DNA of 48,076 nt from an uncultured Ruminococcus sp. GTDB lineage: Bacteria > Bacillota > Clostridia > Oscillospirales > Ruminococcaceae. The notes beneath the pieces were generated by a model that searched no databases, was not told the DNA's origin, and was given only the letters and a program-made list of their open reading frames with translations. The DNA lies in assembly GCA_946413815.1 (NCBI GenBank), contig CAMKMD010000027.1, positions 1 to 48,076 on the forward strand, read 5' to 3'. Below are positions 1 through 7,662 of the stretch, piece after piece. Position 1 is the first letter of the stretch. Each line of letters opens with the position of its first letter. The translations under genes were made by a program, and so were the position numbers.

Positions 1-120
1 AAGAGGTTATGAGAACATAATCCACTTTTGGCAGCACAAACTAACAGCGTATAATCGTATACACTGCATCCGTTATTCATGCAATCAAAAGTGAATTATC
101 CTATCATTCTTTCACCTCTT
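1..120. repeat. Imperfect inverted repeat at the left edge
   Basis: Positions 17-30 and 86-99 are inverted copies differing at one base, and the outer seven bases (1-7 and 114-120) also pair. Together they make an imperfect inverted repeat of about 30 bp with a roughly 55-base centre. Both arms carry an AAGAGGT purine run, so each could read outward as a ribosome binding site, but no ORF of any length follows the inner one on the minus strand (it stops after three codons). No gene is seen between 1 and 350. Confidence 0.4.
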
Positions 121-291
121 TCAGAAATATGAATATATTATAACACATAAAGAACAGATTGTCAAGCCTGATTTGAATGTTTGAAAAGATTTTTTTGACA
201 ACATTTGTTATTTACTGAACTGAAATTAACTATCAATTGCTATTACCGTGCTCTGAAAGATAACTGTAAATAAAAAGAATCGAAATATTCC

Positions 292-328
292 AAAAAAAGC
301 AAGACCCACTGAAATCAGCGAGCCTTGC
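292..328 (-). terminator. Intrinsic terminator of the 79-residue gene
   Basis: Read on the minus strand, a near-perfect hairpin (14 pairs allowing G-U, between 299 and 328) is followed by seven T residues at 292-298. It lies just downstream of the stop at 351. Confidence 0.85.
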
Positions 329-350
329 CTTCATAATTTTTGCTATGAAA

Positions 351-581
351 TCATCTTTCGATTTCTGTAATAAGCTGTACTCCATCTTTAAATCCGACCT
401 TGTACGCAGTTCTCATCTCAGCGGTGGCAGTATCGCTCACGCAGTCGAGAATTTTGTGGAATACTTCGATTTGCTCCTCGCTCAGCGAATTTTCAAACGG
501 AATGCAGAGCTTGTTAAATTCGTCCGAGAACTCGGCGGCGTGAATATCCCCCACACGGAGGTTGTAAATCATATCAATCAT
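351..581 (-). CDS. Small hypothetical protein (DUF6809-like)
   Basis: A 76-residue soluble protein that begins MIDMIYNLRVGDIHAAEF and ends with a GFKDGVQLITE segment. The overall pattern (short, acidic, a conserved GF.DG helix close to the C terminus) resembles the small Firmicutes DUF6809 family, whose function is unknown. I place the start at the ATG at 581, because AAAGGGTG sits six bases upstream. A GTG nine bases further upstream lies inside that ribosome binding site. It is followed by its own terminator and is transcribed alone, just downstream of the radical SAM gene on the same strand. The family assignment rests on pattern memory and is uncertain. Confidence 0.6.
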   Translation of the reverse strand: MIDMIYNLRVGDIHAAEFSDEFNKLCIPFENSLSEEQIEVFHKILDCVSDTATAEMRTAYKVGFKDGVQLITEIER

Positions 582-624
582 TGTAAGCACCCTTTCGGTA
601 ATTATTTAGCTTGCTGTACCTGTC

Positions 625-1815
625 TTACAATGTTTGTCTGAAAACTTCTTTATGCCTACTGTCGTAAGGATCTCGGGTTATGAGCCTGTCCTTGTATTCC
701 TTTATCAGCTCCGTATTCATCTCGGGAGTGAATATGGAGACTGCCGTGTGTTTAAGGCCGTTTCTTACCGTCCATTTCCATATATCCCGGAAATCTGAGG
801 CGGTGAAGTCAAGGTCAGCTATGAACATACCCATCATATTCACGCCCAGGCTGTTGAGTATCTTAACAGCCTTCTCGTTGACCGCATTGTCGCAGCGCTT
901 GCTGTAGGCGTTCAGATGCCTGTCGTCCGCTGCCTCGATGCCGGTAAGCACGTAGTACAGACCTATGTCGGCGAGCTTTTTCATCAGCTGCGGATGGGAG
1001 GCAACGAAATCTGCCCTGCCGTAGCAGACATATCGCTTATGTATCTTCCTCTCAGTGATGAGTGAGACGAATCTCTCAAGGCGTTTCTCGTCAAAGAGGA
1101 AATCGTCATCGATGATGTAGATGTTATCGCAGCTGATGCCTGCTATCTCGTCCACAACATCATCTATATCCCTCTGGGCGTATACTCCGCAGTTCATCCT
1201 GTTCCTTATGCAGAAGCTGCATCTGTAGGGACAGCTGTATGATGTCCGTACATGAGCGGCCGGCAGCAGTTCGAGATAGCGGTATCTGTCGGGATGAGCA
1301 TAGAAGTAGGTGCGGTCCGGACGCGGCAGAGTACGGATATCATGCGGGACCGCCTTGTTCACTGTCCAGCGGCCGTCCTTCTTCCGGCACAGTGAACTGA
1401 TGCTCTCAGGTGCTTTGCCTTCAAGGATATCAGTTACGACAGACGGGTCAAAGCCGGTAAGTACATAATCGGTGTAGTCATTGAAGAATCGCCTGTAGCA
1501 GCGCTGTGCGTGGAGACCGCCGATCATGGTGACGGCGCCGTTCTCTTTTGCTGCCTTTGCGTATTCCTTCATGAAGTTCTCCTGCCTTGTCCTGCCGCAG
1601 ATGTATACAGCGCCCGGATCAAGCTCGTGAAGCTTTTTCACGAAGGGCACCTTTTCCACCTGACCATCCCAGATATGGGGTTCATAGCCTGCCTGTGCGA
1701 GGACTGTCCATATATACTCCAGCTCAAGGGGCTCGTTCTCGATGATACCTGCAAAGTTGTATTTGTTCCGCGAGATCTCTGGATGGACAAGCAGTACGAT
1801 ATTGTTCTTCATCAT
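625..1815 (-). CDS. Cobalamin-binding-type radical SAM protein
   Basis: A 396-residue class B radical SAM enzyme. Residues 1-130 look like the Rossmann-type B12-binding domain, with the GGLHA segment at 99-103 at its C-terminal end. The radical SAM core follows, with the iron-sulfur motif C195-x3-C199-x2-C202. The C-terminal part continues the TIM-barrel pattern (IIDDDF, GIEA). Enzymes of this architecture often methylate unreactive carbons using methylcobalamin, but other reactions occur. It is the last gene of the acyltransferase/AMP-ligase operon, four bases after the ligase stop, with AGGA eight bases before the first ATG. The divergent neighbour operon makes 2-hydroxyethylphosphonate, and the B12 radical SAM enzyme Fom3 methylates the cytidylylated form of that compound. 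A Fom3-like role is therefore attractive but is inferred from context only. The protein is shorter than Fom3. Confidence 0.85.
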   Translation of the reverse strand: MMKNNIVLLVHPEISRNKYNFAGIIENEPLELEYIWTVLAQAGYEPHIWDGQVEKVPFVKKLHELDPGAVYICGRTRQENFMKEYAKAAKENGAVTMIGGLHAQRCYRRFFNDYTDYVLTGFDPSVVTDILEGKAPESISSLCRKKDGRWTVNKAVPHDIRTLPRPDRTYFYAHPDRYRYLELLPAAHVRTSYSCPYRCSFCIRNRMNCGVYAQRDIDDVVDEIAGISCDNIYIIDDDFLFDEKRLERFVSLITERKIHKRYVCYGRADFVASHPQLMKKLADIGLYYVLTGIEAADDRHLNAYSKRCDNAVNEKAVKILNSLGVNMMGMFIADLDFTASDFRDIWKWTVRNGLKHTAVSIFTPEMNTELIKEYKDRLITRDPYDSRHKEVFRQTL

Positions 1816-1819
1816 GTGC

Positions 1820-3448
1820 TCAGTCCTCCTTCTTCAGCTCATTGTAGGCTATCTTTCCCACAAGTGTCTTCGGGAGCGAATCATAGAAGAGGATCTCCCG
1901 GGGAAGAGCGTAGGCAGCTACTTCTTTTCTCAGCATATCCATAAGCTCTGCCTTCAGCTTTTCCTCGTCTGCACCTTCTGTATGGACGATACAGGCTCTT
2001 ACTCTCTCTCCTCTGAGCTGGTCAGGTACTCCCACGACTGCACACATAACTACCTCGCTGTGGGAGCTGATGATCTCCTCCAGGTTCTGGGGATATATGT
2101 TGTAGCCGCTGGAGATTATCATCCTTTTAATGCGCTGACGGTAATAGACATAGCCGTTACTGCCTATGCAGCCCATATCTCCCGTATGCAGCCATATATA
2201 GCCGTCGTCCCGTTTCCTGAGGGTGGCGGCAGTCTCATCGGGTTCCTTGTAATAGCCCTTCATGACCGTTGGGCCGCGGAGTATTATCTCGCCCTCCTCA
2301 CCTGCGGGGAGTTCGTTGCCCTCCTTGTCGATTATCTTGTAGCAGGTATCCGGATAGGGCAGGCCGACACTGTTCAGGTCGTCATAGTCCTCCGGCATCA
2401 GGCAGCTTCCGGTAACGCATTCTGTAAGGCCGTAACCCTCTCGTACCTTCACCTTGCAGCCGTGTTCGGCGAGCATGGCGTTCAGCTTTTTCTTGGTGGA
2501 GGGTGCAAGGGAATCACCGCCGGATACTATTATTTTAAGAAAATCCAGGCTCTTGCCTTCAAAGCTCTTATTTACTATCATGGCTTCATAGATAGCTGGC
2601 ACTCCTGCTATCATATCAGGCCTGTAGCGGAACAGCAGCTTGTGGAACTCAGCCGAGGAGAATTTCGGCTGCAGTATGGCTGTGCCGCCCAGCACCATCA
2701 TGGTGTGGATGCAGACGCCAAGGCCGAAGCCGTGGAAAACCGGCATGACGGAAAGCATCTTCATGCCCGCACTGAGTCCACCGCAGGCCTCTATGCTCTG
2801 GAGGGCAAGTGCGTTGAAGTTCATGTTCGTCAGCATTATGCCTTTGGGGCGGCCTGTAGTGCCGCCGCTGTAGAGAATGGCTGCCGTATCGTCGGATGCA
2901 CCTCTGTGTACCTCAGCAGTGAGCCCTGTACCGCCTTCCATGAATGTCTTCCAGTCCGGTATGCTGCTCTTAGGCGGCTTCTTTTTATTAGTTACGGTGT
3001 AGCCTAACCTGATGTGAAGCGGCATACTGTCGCTGACGCTTATCCTTACAGCCCTCAGCCCCTCACACTGCTCCATGACTCTCTCTATCTTGTCGCTGAT
3101 AAGATCGACTGCGAATATGATGTGGCTCTCTGTCAGCTTTACAAAGCGCACTATCTCGTTCTCGGCCGACATCGGATGTATCATATTGGCTACGGCACCT
3201 GTCATGCTGACTGCATAGAAGAGACAGACAGCCTCCGGGGTATTCGGCATACAGATAGATACTGCATCGCCGCTCTTTATACCGGCAGCTTTGAGGGCAG
3301 CTGCACATCTCTGTATCTTTGTCATAAGCTTCTGATAGGAGATGCTTTTTCCAAAATAATCTATGGCGCAATACCCGGGGTATTTCTCTGCCGTTCTGGC
3401 TAAGAGCTCATATATGGTGCAATCAGGATAGTCAAGATGTCTTTTCAT
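1820..3448 (-). CDS. Acyl-CoA synthetase / AMP-dependent acid ligase
   Basis: A 542-residue ANL-family adenylating enzyme that should activate a carboxylic (probably fatty) acid as acyl-AMP and transfer it to CoA or a carrier. The A3 phosphate-binding motif SGGTTGRPKG is at residues 194-203. The A5 motif YGLTE, the HTGD motif and the GKIAYNEL catalytic lysine (about 532) are all present, so the enzyme appears intact. It overlaps the upstream acyltransferase by four bases (ATGA), indicating translational coupling, and is followed after four bases by the radical SAM gene. It is paralogous to the interrupted ligase at 34998-37124: both share an S.SDSMP segment before the A3 motif. No carrier protein is present nearby, so the acceptor is unknown. 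Confidence 0.9.
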   Translation of the reverse strand: MKRHLDYPDCTIYELLARTAEKYPGYCAIDYFGKSISYQKLMTKIQRCAAALKAAGIKSGDAVSICMPNTPEAVCLFYAVSMTGAVANMIHPMSAENEIVRFVKLTESHIIFAVDLISDKIERVMEQCEGLRAVRISVSDSMPLHIRLGYTVTNKKKPPKSSIPDWKTFMEGGTGLTAEVHRGASDDTAAILYSGGTTGRPKGIMLTNMNFNALALQSIEACGGLSAGMKMLSVMPVFHGFGLGVCIHTMMVLGGTAILQPKFSSAEFHKLLFRYRPDMIAGVPAIYEAMIVNKSFEGKSLDFLKIIVSGGDSLAPSTKKKLNAMLAEHGCKVKVREGYGLTECVTGSCLMPEDYDDLNSVGLPYPDTCYKIIDKEGNELPAGEEGEIILRGPTVMKGYYKEPDETAATLRKRDDGYIWLHTGDMGCIGSNGYVYYRQRIKRMIISSGYNIYPQNLEEIISSHSEVVMCAVVGVPDQLRGERVRACIVHTEGADEEKLKAELMDMLRKEVAAYALPREILFYDSLPKTLVGKIAYNELKKED

Positions 3449-4077
3449 TTGTTCTTCCAGCTTTCATAGGTGGTAAAGTGTTTGTGCTCCAGCTCTTCCT
3501 CTGACATAGCCTTTCGCAGCAGTTCTGCTATGGCATCGTACAGCCTCCTGTTGGTCTCGTCAGGGTTGCTTTCTGCCTGAATCGGTCTTCCGAAGATAAC
3601 GGTAGGTCTGTGTTTTGCAAAGACAGAATAGTCTCCTGCGATAGCATAGGGTACAACAGGTGCGCCTGTACGTTCCGACATGACCGCTGCCCCGAATTTG
3701 AACGGCAGGAGCAGTTCGTTGGTGTAGTTACGCTTTGCCTCCGGCGATACATTCACAAGCTCTCCCTCCCCAAGCGCCTTCACAGCAGCTTCGAGGGCGG
3801 CGGGATTGTGCTTTGCATGGAGGTCGACGGGTATGGTGCCGGCGCTTCTGAAAAGGAAACCAAATGCGCAATCATGAAGATCCTTCTTGGCAAGGGTCCT
3901 GACAACACGTTTTGTTGATATATCAATAAGCACAGGGTCCAGTGCGTGCTTGTGATTTCCGGCAATAACAGCCGGGCCGTCAGCCGGTATATTCTCACTG
4001 CCGATGATAACAGGCCTGTATAAGAGCCTGAATACCGGAGCGAGTATAGCGCGTGCCGCCTTGTAAAATGTATACAT
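3445..4077 (-). CDS. PlsC-like lysophospholipid acyltransferase
   Basis: A 210-residue acyltransferase of the 1-acylglycerol-3-phosphate O-acyltransferase fold. Motif I (NH-x4-D) is at N41-D47. The second block normally reads FPEGTR but here reads VSPEAKRN (110-117), keeping the glutamate but losing the glycine-threonine. The N terminus is a hydrophobic amphipathic stretch consistent with membrane association. AAGGAG lies seven bases before the ATG at 4077, and a perfect-consensus promoter lies about 40 bases further upstream. It is the first gene of the leftward operon, so it probably transfers the acyl group activated by the next gene to an alcohol. The substrate cannot be read from sequence. 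A phosphonate or phosphonolipid substrate would be inference from the divergent operon. Confidence 0.85.
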   Translation of the reverse strand: MYTFYKAARAILAPVFRLLYRPVIIGSENIPADGPAVIAGNHKHALDPVLIDISTKRVVRTLAKKDLHDCAFGFLFRSAGTIPVDLHAKHNPAALEAAVKALGEGELVNVSPEAKRNYTNELLLPFKFGAAVMSERTGAPVVPYAIAGDYSVFAKHRPTVIFGRPIQAESNPDETNRRLYDAIAELLRKAMSEEELEHKHFTTYESWKNK

Positions 4078-4114
4078 TCTCTCACTCCTTGCCCGATTAT
4101 GCGGTCCACTATCA

Positions 4115-4143
4115 ATTATAGTATCCTTTCAGAGCTTTGTCAA
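4115..4143 (-). promoter_or_regulatory. Perfect sigma-A promoter of the acyltransferase operon
   Basis: On the minus strand TTGACA (4138-4143) and TATAAT (4115-4120) are separated by exactly 17 bases. The hexamers match consensus fully, which predicts strong and possibly constitutive transcription of the three-gene leftward operon. Confidence 0.85.
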
Positions 4144-4229
4144 TAAGCTGAAGCCCCTCGCGGCAGCACTTGTTTCTATGCTGTATCTCTGACAGATTGA
4201 TATTGATGGCGCTGCCCTCAAACTCCCGC

Positions 4230-4308
4230 CAAAGGGACATTGTCCCTTTGAAATGAGAGTCCAGAGAGGCGAAGCCTCTTTGACAGGGGTGCGGGGGCAG
4301 CGCCCCCG
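4230..4308. repeat. Triple GC-rich hairpin intergenic element
   Basis: Three compact inverted repeats lie in a row. They are a 10-bp pair around one base (4230-4250, CAAAGGGACA type), a 6-bp pair with a GAA loop (4265-4279), and a 7-bp GC pair CGGGGGC/GCCCCCG with an AGC loop (4292-4308). The composition is much richer in GC than the flanking AT-rich spacer. The arrangement looks like a mobile or repetitive intergenic element inserted between the two divergent promoters. Only one copy is seen in this window. Confidence 0.5.
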
Positions 4309-4473
4309 ATATTTATCCGCCGCGGACACCGCATAGAAGCGACCACTGCTGCAGTCGGGGGTATGATTATACTATACAACATTATGGAGATAATTAACAG
4401 ATGATGACTGTAATATCCTCAGTGACAATTGTAACTGTATTGATGACACTTGTTATATAAAGCGCAAGACTGA

Positions 4474-4502
4474 TTGATTTGCAAAGTATGATGTGATATA
4501 AT
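4474..4502 (+). promoter_or_regulatory. Promoter of the phosphonate operon
   Basis: TTGATT (4474-4479), a 17-base spacer and TATAAT (4497-4502). It lies 30 bases upstream of the chosen PEP mutase start and drives the three-gene rightward operon. Confidence 0.75.
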
Positions 4503-4532
4503 AATATCATCATAATGAGAGGAGACAAAACT

Positions 4533-6548
4533 ATGACAGCACTGATACTTGCTTCGGGTCTCGGCTCGAGGATGGGGGCACTTACATCGGAGCGCCCGAA
4601 ATGTATGACGCAGCTGCCGGATGGTGAGACTGTCATAAGCCGTCAGATAAGGCAGCTGACAGCTGCCGGCATCAGAAGGATAGTGATAACGACAGGTGCG
4701 TTTGCAGGAGTACTCAGGGAATATACAGACTCTCTTGATACAGAGGCTGAGATAGTCTATGTACATAATCCGGACTATGAGTCCACCAACTATATATATT
4801 CCATGTACCTTGCGGCGGGAGAATTATCCGGCGATATACTTCTCCTGCACGGCGACCTTGTATTTGAGGATACAGTCCTTGATATGGTAATAAACAGCGA
4901 ACAGAGCGCAATGGCTGTAAGCACTACACAGCCGCTGCCTGAGAAGGATTTCAAGGCGGTCATCTCTGACGGCCTGATAAAGGCTGTCGGTACAGGTCTG
5001 TTTGAGAATGCCGCAGCTGCACAGCCGCTGTACAGACTGACAGATGCCGACCGGGAAACCTGGTTCTCTCAGATAGCAGAGTACTGTGAAAGTGCTGAGC
5101 CTGAGAACAGACGATGCTATGCGGAAAACGCTTTCAACGAGATATCGGGGAGCTGCTGCATACGTCCGGCCGACTTCACCGGTCTTCTGTGTGCGGAGAT
5201 AGATGACCCGGAGGACCTTGCAAAGGTATCGGCACAGCTTGAAGGCCTGAAAAGCCGCAGTGTATATATGTGCTTCTCAGCTGATGTCATACACAGCGGG
5301 CATATCGCGATGATACAGAGGGCAGCCGCTCTCGGAAGTCTTACCGTCGGTATCATGACGGACGAAGCTGTTACAGCTTACAGACATTTCCCCCTTGTAC
5401 CCTTTGATGAGAGGGTGAAGCTGTTTGGAAATATAACCGGCGTTGACAGAGTCATCCCGCAAAGGACACTCAGCTACAGGGAGAATATCCTCGGACTGAA
5501 GCCGGATATAGTCGTTCACGGGGATGACTGGCGCACAGGCTTTCAGAAGCCGGTGCGTGACGAGACTAAGTCTTTGCTTGCTGAGTATGGTGGCAAGCTC
5601 GTTGAGTTCCCATATTCCGCCGGACCGAATGTCTTTGCGGCCGAGCGCAGCATGAGGGCAGCTCTTGCACTTCCTGACTATCGCCGGGGTATACTCCGCA
5701 GGCTGCTTGATACAAAGAAACATCTTACGGCTATAGAGGCGCACAGCGGCCTGACAGGACTTATCGCCGAGAACTCCCGTGTCTACGAGAACGGCTCAGT
5801 ACGTCAGTTTGATGCCATGTGGATATCCTCCCTCTGCGACTCCACCTCAAGGGGAAAGCCCGATATAGAACTCGTTGATATGACTGCACGTATGCGCACA
5901 GTCAACGAGATAATGGAAGTTACGACAAAGCCCATAATCTTTGACGGGGATACAGGCGGACTTACGGAGCACTTTGTCTATACCGTCCGCACACTTGAAC
6001 GCACAGGTGTATCTATGGTCATAATCGAAGACAAGACAGGGCTGAAAAAGAACTCACTGTTCGGTACAGAGGTGCCGCAGACGCAGGCTGATACGGAGGA
6101 CTTCTGCAATAAGATAAGGGCGGGAAAGAATGCCCTCAAGACTGACGGGCTCATGATATGTGCACGTATCGAGAGCCTTATACTCGGCAAGGGCATGGAG
6201 GATGCGCTTTCAAGGGCGAAGGCATATACTGCCGCAGATGCTGATGCCATAATGATACACAGCCGCAGCAAGTCGCCGGAAGAGGTACTCACTTTTGCAC
6301 AGCTCTTCCGTGAGAATGACAGCTGTACCCCGCTTGTCTGTGTGCCCACAAGCTACAGCACTGTCACGGAGGAGGAGCTTTACAGCGCAGGCATCAGCAT
6401 CGTTATCTATGCAAATCAGCTTACCCGTTCGGCGTTTCCCGCCATGCAGCGGGCAGCGGAATCCATACTGCGCGAACACTCTGCAGGAGGATGCGAGGAG
6501 ATGTGTATGCCCTTCAGGGAGATAATCAGACTTATACCGGAGGAATGA
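4533..6548 (+). CDS. pepM: Trifunctional nucleotidyltransferase / cytidylyltransferase / PEP mutase
   Basis: A 671-residue three-domain enzyme. Residues 1-235 are a LicC/PntC-like nucleotidyltransferase (LASGLGSRM at 6-14, RPKCM at 21-25, HGDLVF at 106-111). Residues 242-375 are a TagD-like cytidylyltransferase with the HSGH signature (254-257). Residues 390-671 are phosphoenolpyruvate mutase, with DGDTGG (471-476) and the diagnostic EDK-x5-NS motif (499-508). The mutase isomerises PEP to phosphonopyruvate, the carbon-phosphorus bond-forming step. One or both N-terminal domains should activate a phosphonate with CTP, as the Fom1 and PntC enzymes do. The start is ATG 4533, where GAGAGGAG is eight bases upstream. 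The in-frame ATG at 4515 precedes that site. It is first in an operon with the dehydrogenase and the decarboxylase. Carrying two different nucleotidyltransferase folds on one mutase is unusual. Confidence 0.93.
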   Translation: MTALILASGLGSRMGALTSERPKCMTQLPDGETVISRQIRQLTAAGIRRIVITTGAFAGVLREYTDSLDTEAEIVYVHNPDYESTNYIYSMYLAAGELSGDILLLHGDLVFEDTVLDMVINSEQSAMAVSTTQPLPEKDFKAVISDGLIKAVGTGLFENAAAAQPLYRLTDADRETWFSQIAEYCESAEPENRRCYAENAFNEISGSCCIRPADFTGLLCAEIDDPEDLAKVSAQLEGLKSRSVYMCFSADVIHSGHIAMIQRAAALGSLTVGIMTDEAVTAYRHFPLVPFDERVKLFGNITGVDRVIPQRTLSYRENILGLKPDIVVHGDDWRTGFQKPVRDETKSLLAEYGGKLVEFPYSAGPNVFAAERSMRAALALPDYRRGILRRLLDTKKHLTAIEAHSGLTGLIAENSRVYENGSVRQFDAMWISSLCDSTSRGKPDIELVDMTARMRTVNEIMEVTTKPIIFDGDTGGLTEHFVYTVRTLERTGVSMVIIEDKTGLKKNSLFGTEVPQTQADTEDFCNKIRAGKNALKTDGLMICARIESLILGKGMEDALSRAKAYTAADADAIMIHSRSKSPEEVLTFAQLFRENDSCTPLVCVPTSYSTVTEEELYSAGISIVIYANQLTRSAFPAMQRAAESILREHSAGGCEEMCMPFREIIRLIPEE

Positions 6549-6549
6549 T

Positions 6550-7659
6550 ATGTCAGGACAGAAAGTATTCCGGGGCGCAGAGGGGTACAGAGCGCTTGAA
6601 GATTATATAGTCTCCCTTGACTGCAAGAGACTCTTACTCGTCTGCGGCAGTTCTCTGGCACATACTCCTGCGGGAGAGTTCTTTGCCGGGCTGACTGAAC
6701 GCACAGGCATTGAAGTGATACGTTTCAGCGGGTTTTCATCGAATCCCGACTACGAGGATATGTTGAAGGGAGTACAGTGTTGCAGAGACAAGGACTGTGA
6801 TGCCGTTTGCGGCGCAGGGGGCGGAAGTGCTATGGATACAGCGAAGTGCATAAGGCTCTTTGCCGGTATGCACGATAAAAGTCCCTGTACAGAGCAGTCT
6901 GCAGTACCCGCCCCGATACCGCTTATTGCCGTACCCACAACGGCCGGTACGGGCAGTGAGGCTACGCATTTTGCGGTCATCTACAGAGACGGAGAAAAGC
7001 TTTCCGTCAGTCATGAAAGCTGTTTACCGGAGGCAGTGCTGCTTGACCCTGAAAACCTCAGGGGACTTCCTGCTGTTCACAGGGCTGCTTCCATGCTTGA
7101 TGCGCTCTGCCATGCTGTAGAATCCATGTGGTCGGCAAGAGCGGATGAAAAGAGCAGGGAGCTTTCCCGCAGAGCCTTACGCATTATAGTGAATGGTATG
7201 GAGGGATATCTTGCGGGTAATGAAGCCTGCCGGAGGGATATGATGGAGGCCGCCTATACCGCAGGGGAGGCAATCAATCTCACAACTACCACCGCAGCCC
7301 ATGCCATGAGCTACAAGCTTACAAAGCTCTATGGCATACCGCACGGTCATGCAGCGGCGCTTTGTCTGCCGGAGGTATACAGCTATATTGCCGAAAATGC
7401 TGACAGATGCACCGACAGCGTTGCAGCAGTGGTTGCGGAGCTTCCGGAGCTGCTGTGCTGTGAAAGTTACGGAGATGCGGTGGCATTTCTGAGGAAGCTA
7501 CCGGAAAGTCTCGGGCTTGTAACACCGGCTGATGTTACCGATGAGGAAATAGAACTGCTGACTGCATCCGTCAATACCGAAAGGCTCAGCAACACTCCCG
7601 TCATCCCGGACCGGGATGATATCAGAGAAATGTATATCAGGATATTCAGGAGGAAATGA
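6550..7659 (+). CDS. Iron-dependent alcohol dehydrogenase (phosphonoacetaldehyde reductase)
   Basis: A 369-residue group III iron alcohol dehydrogenase. The NAD(P)-binding GGGSAMDTAK loop is at 90-99 and the TTAGTGSE segment at 130-137. The metal ligands are predicted as D184, H188, H251 and H265, the last within the IPHGHA motif. In this operon it most likely reduces phosphonoacetaldehyde to 2-hydroxyethylphosphonate, the role of FomC and PhpC-type dehydrogenases. No aminotransferase is present, so the 2-aminoethylphosphonate branch is not supported. It begins one base after the PEP mutase stop, with GGAGGA directly upstream, and is followed three bases later by the decarboxylase gene. Confidence 0.9.
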   Translation: MSGQKVFRGAEGYRALEDYIVSLDCKRLLLVCGSSLAHTPAGEFFAGLTERTGIEVIRFSGFSSNPDYEDMLKGVQCCRDKDCDAVCGAGGGSAMDTAKCIRLFAGMHDKSPCTEQSAVPAPIPLIAVPTTAGTGSEATHFAVIYRDGEKLSVSHESCLPEAVLLDPENLRGLPAVHRAASMLDALCHAVESMWSARADEKSRELSRRALRIIVNGMEGYLAGNEACRRDMMEAAYTAGEAINLTTTTAAHAMSYKLTKLYGIPHGHAAALCLPEVYSYIAENADRCTDSVAAVVAELPELLCCESYGDAVAFLRKLPESLGLVTPADVTDEEIELLTASVNTERLSNTPVIPDRDDIREMYIRIFRRK

Positions 7660-7662
7660 ACC

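Noticed and set aside
345..641. A 98-codon plus-strand ORF
   Set aside because: It is antisense to the small minus-strand gene, which has a good ribosome binding site and its own terminator.
1742..3007. A 421-codon plus-strand ORF
   Set aside because: It is the antisense of the acyl ligase, has no ribosome binding site and no domain. Long antisense frames arise from the codon bias of the real gene.
4129..4329. Minus-strand 66-codon ORF in the divergent promoter region
   Set aside because: It covers the hairpin element and the perfect promoter, so it is a chance frame.
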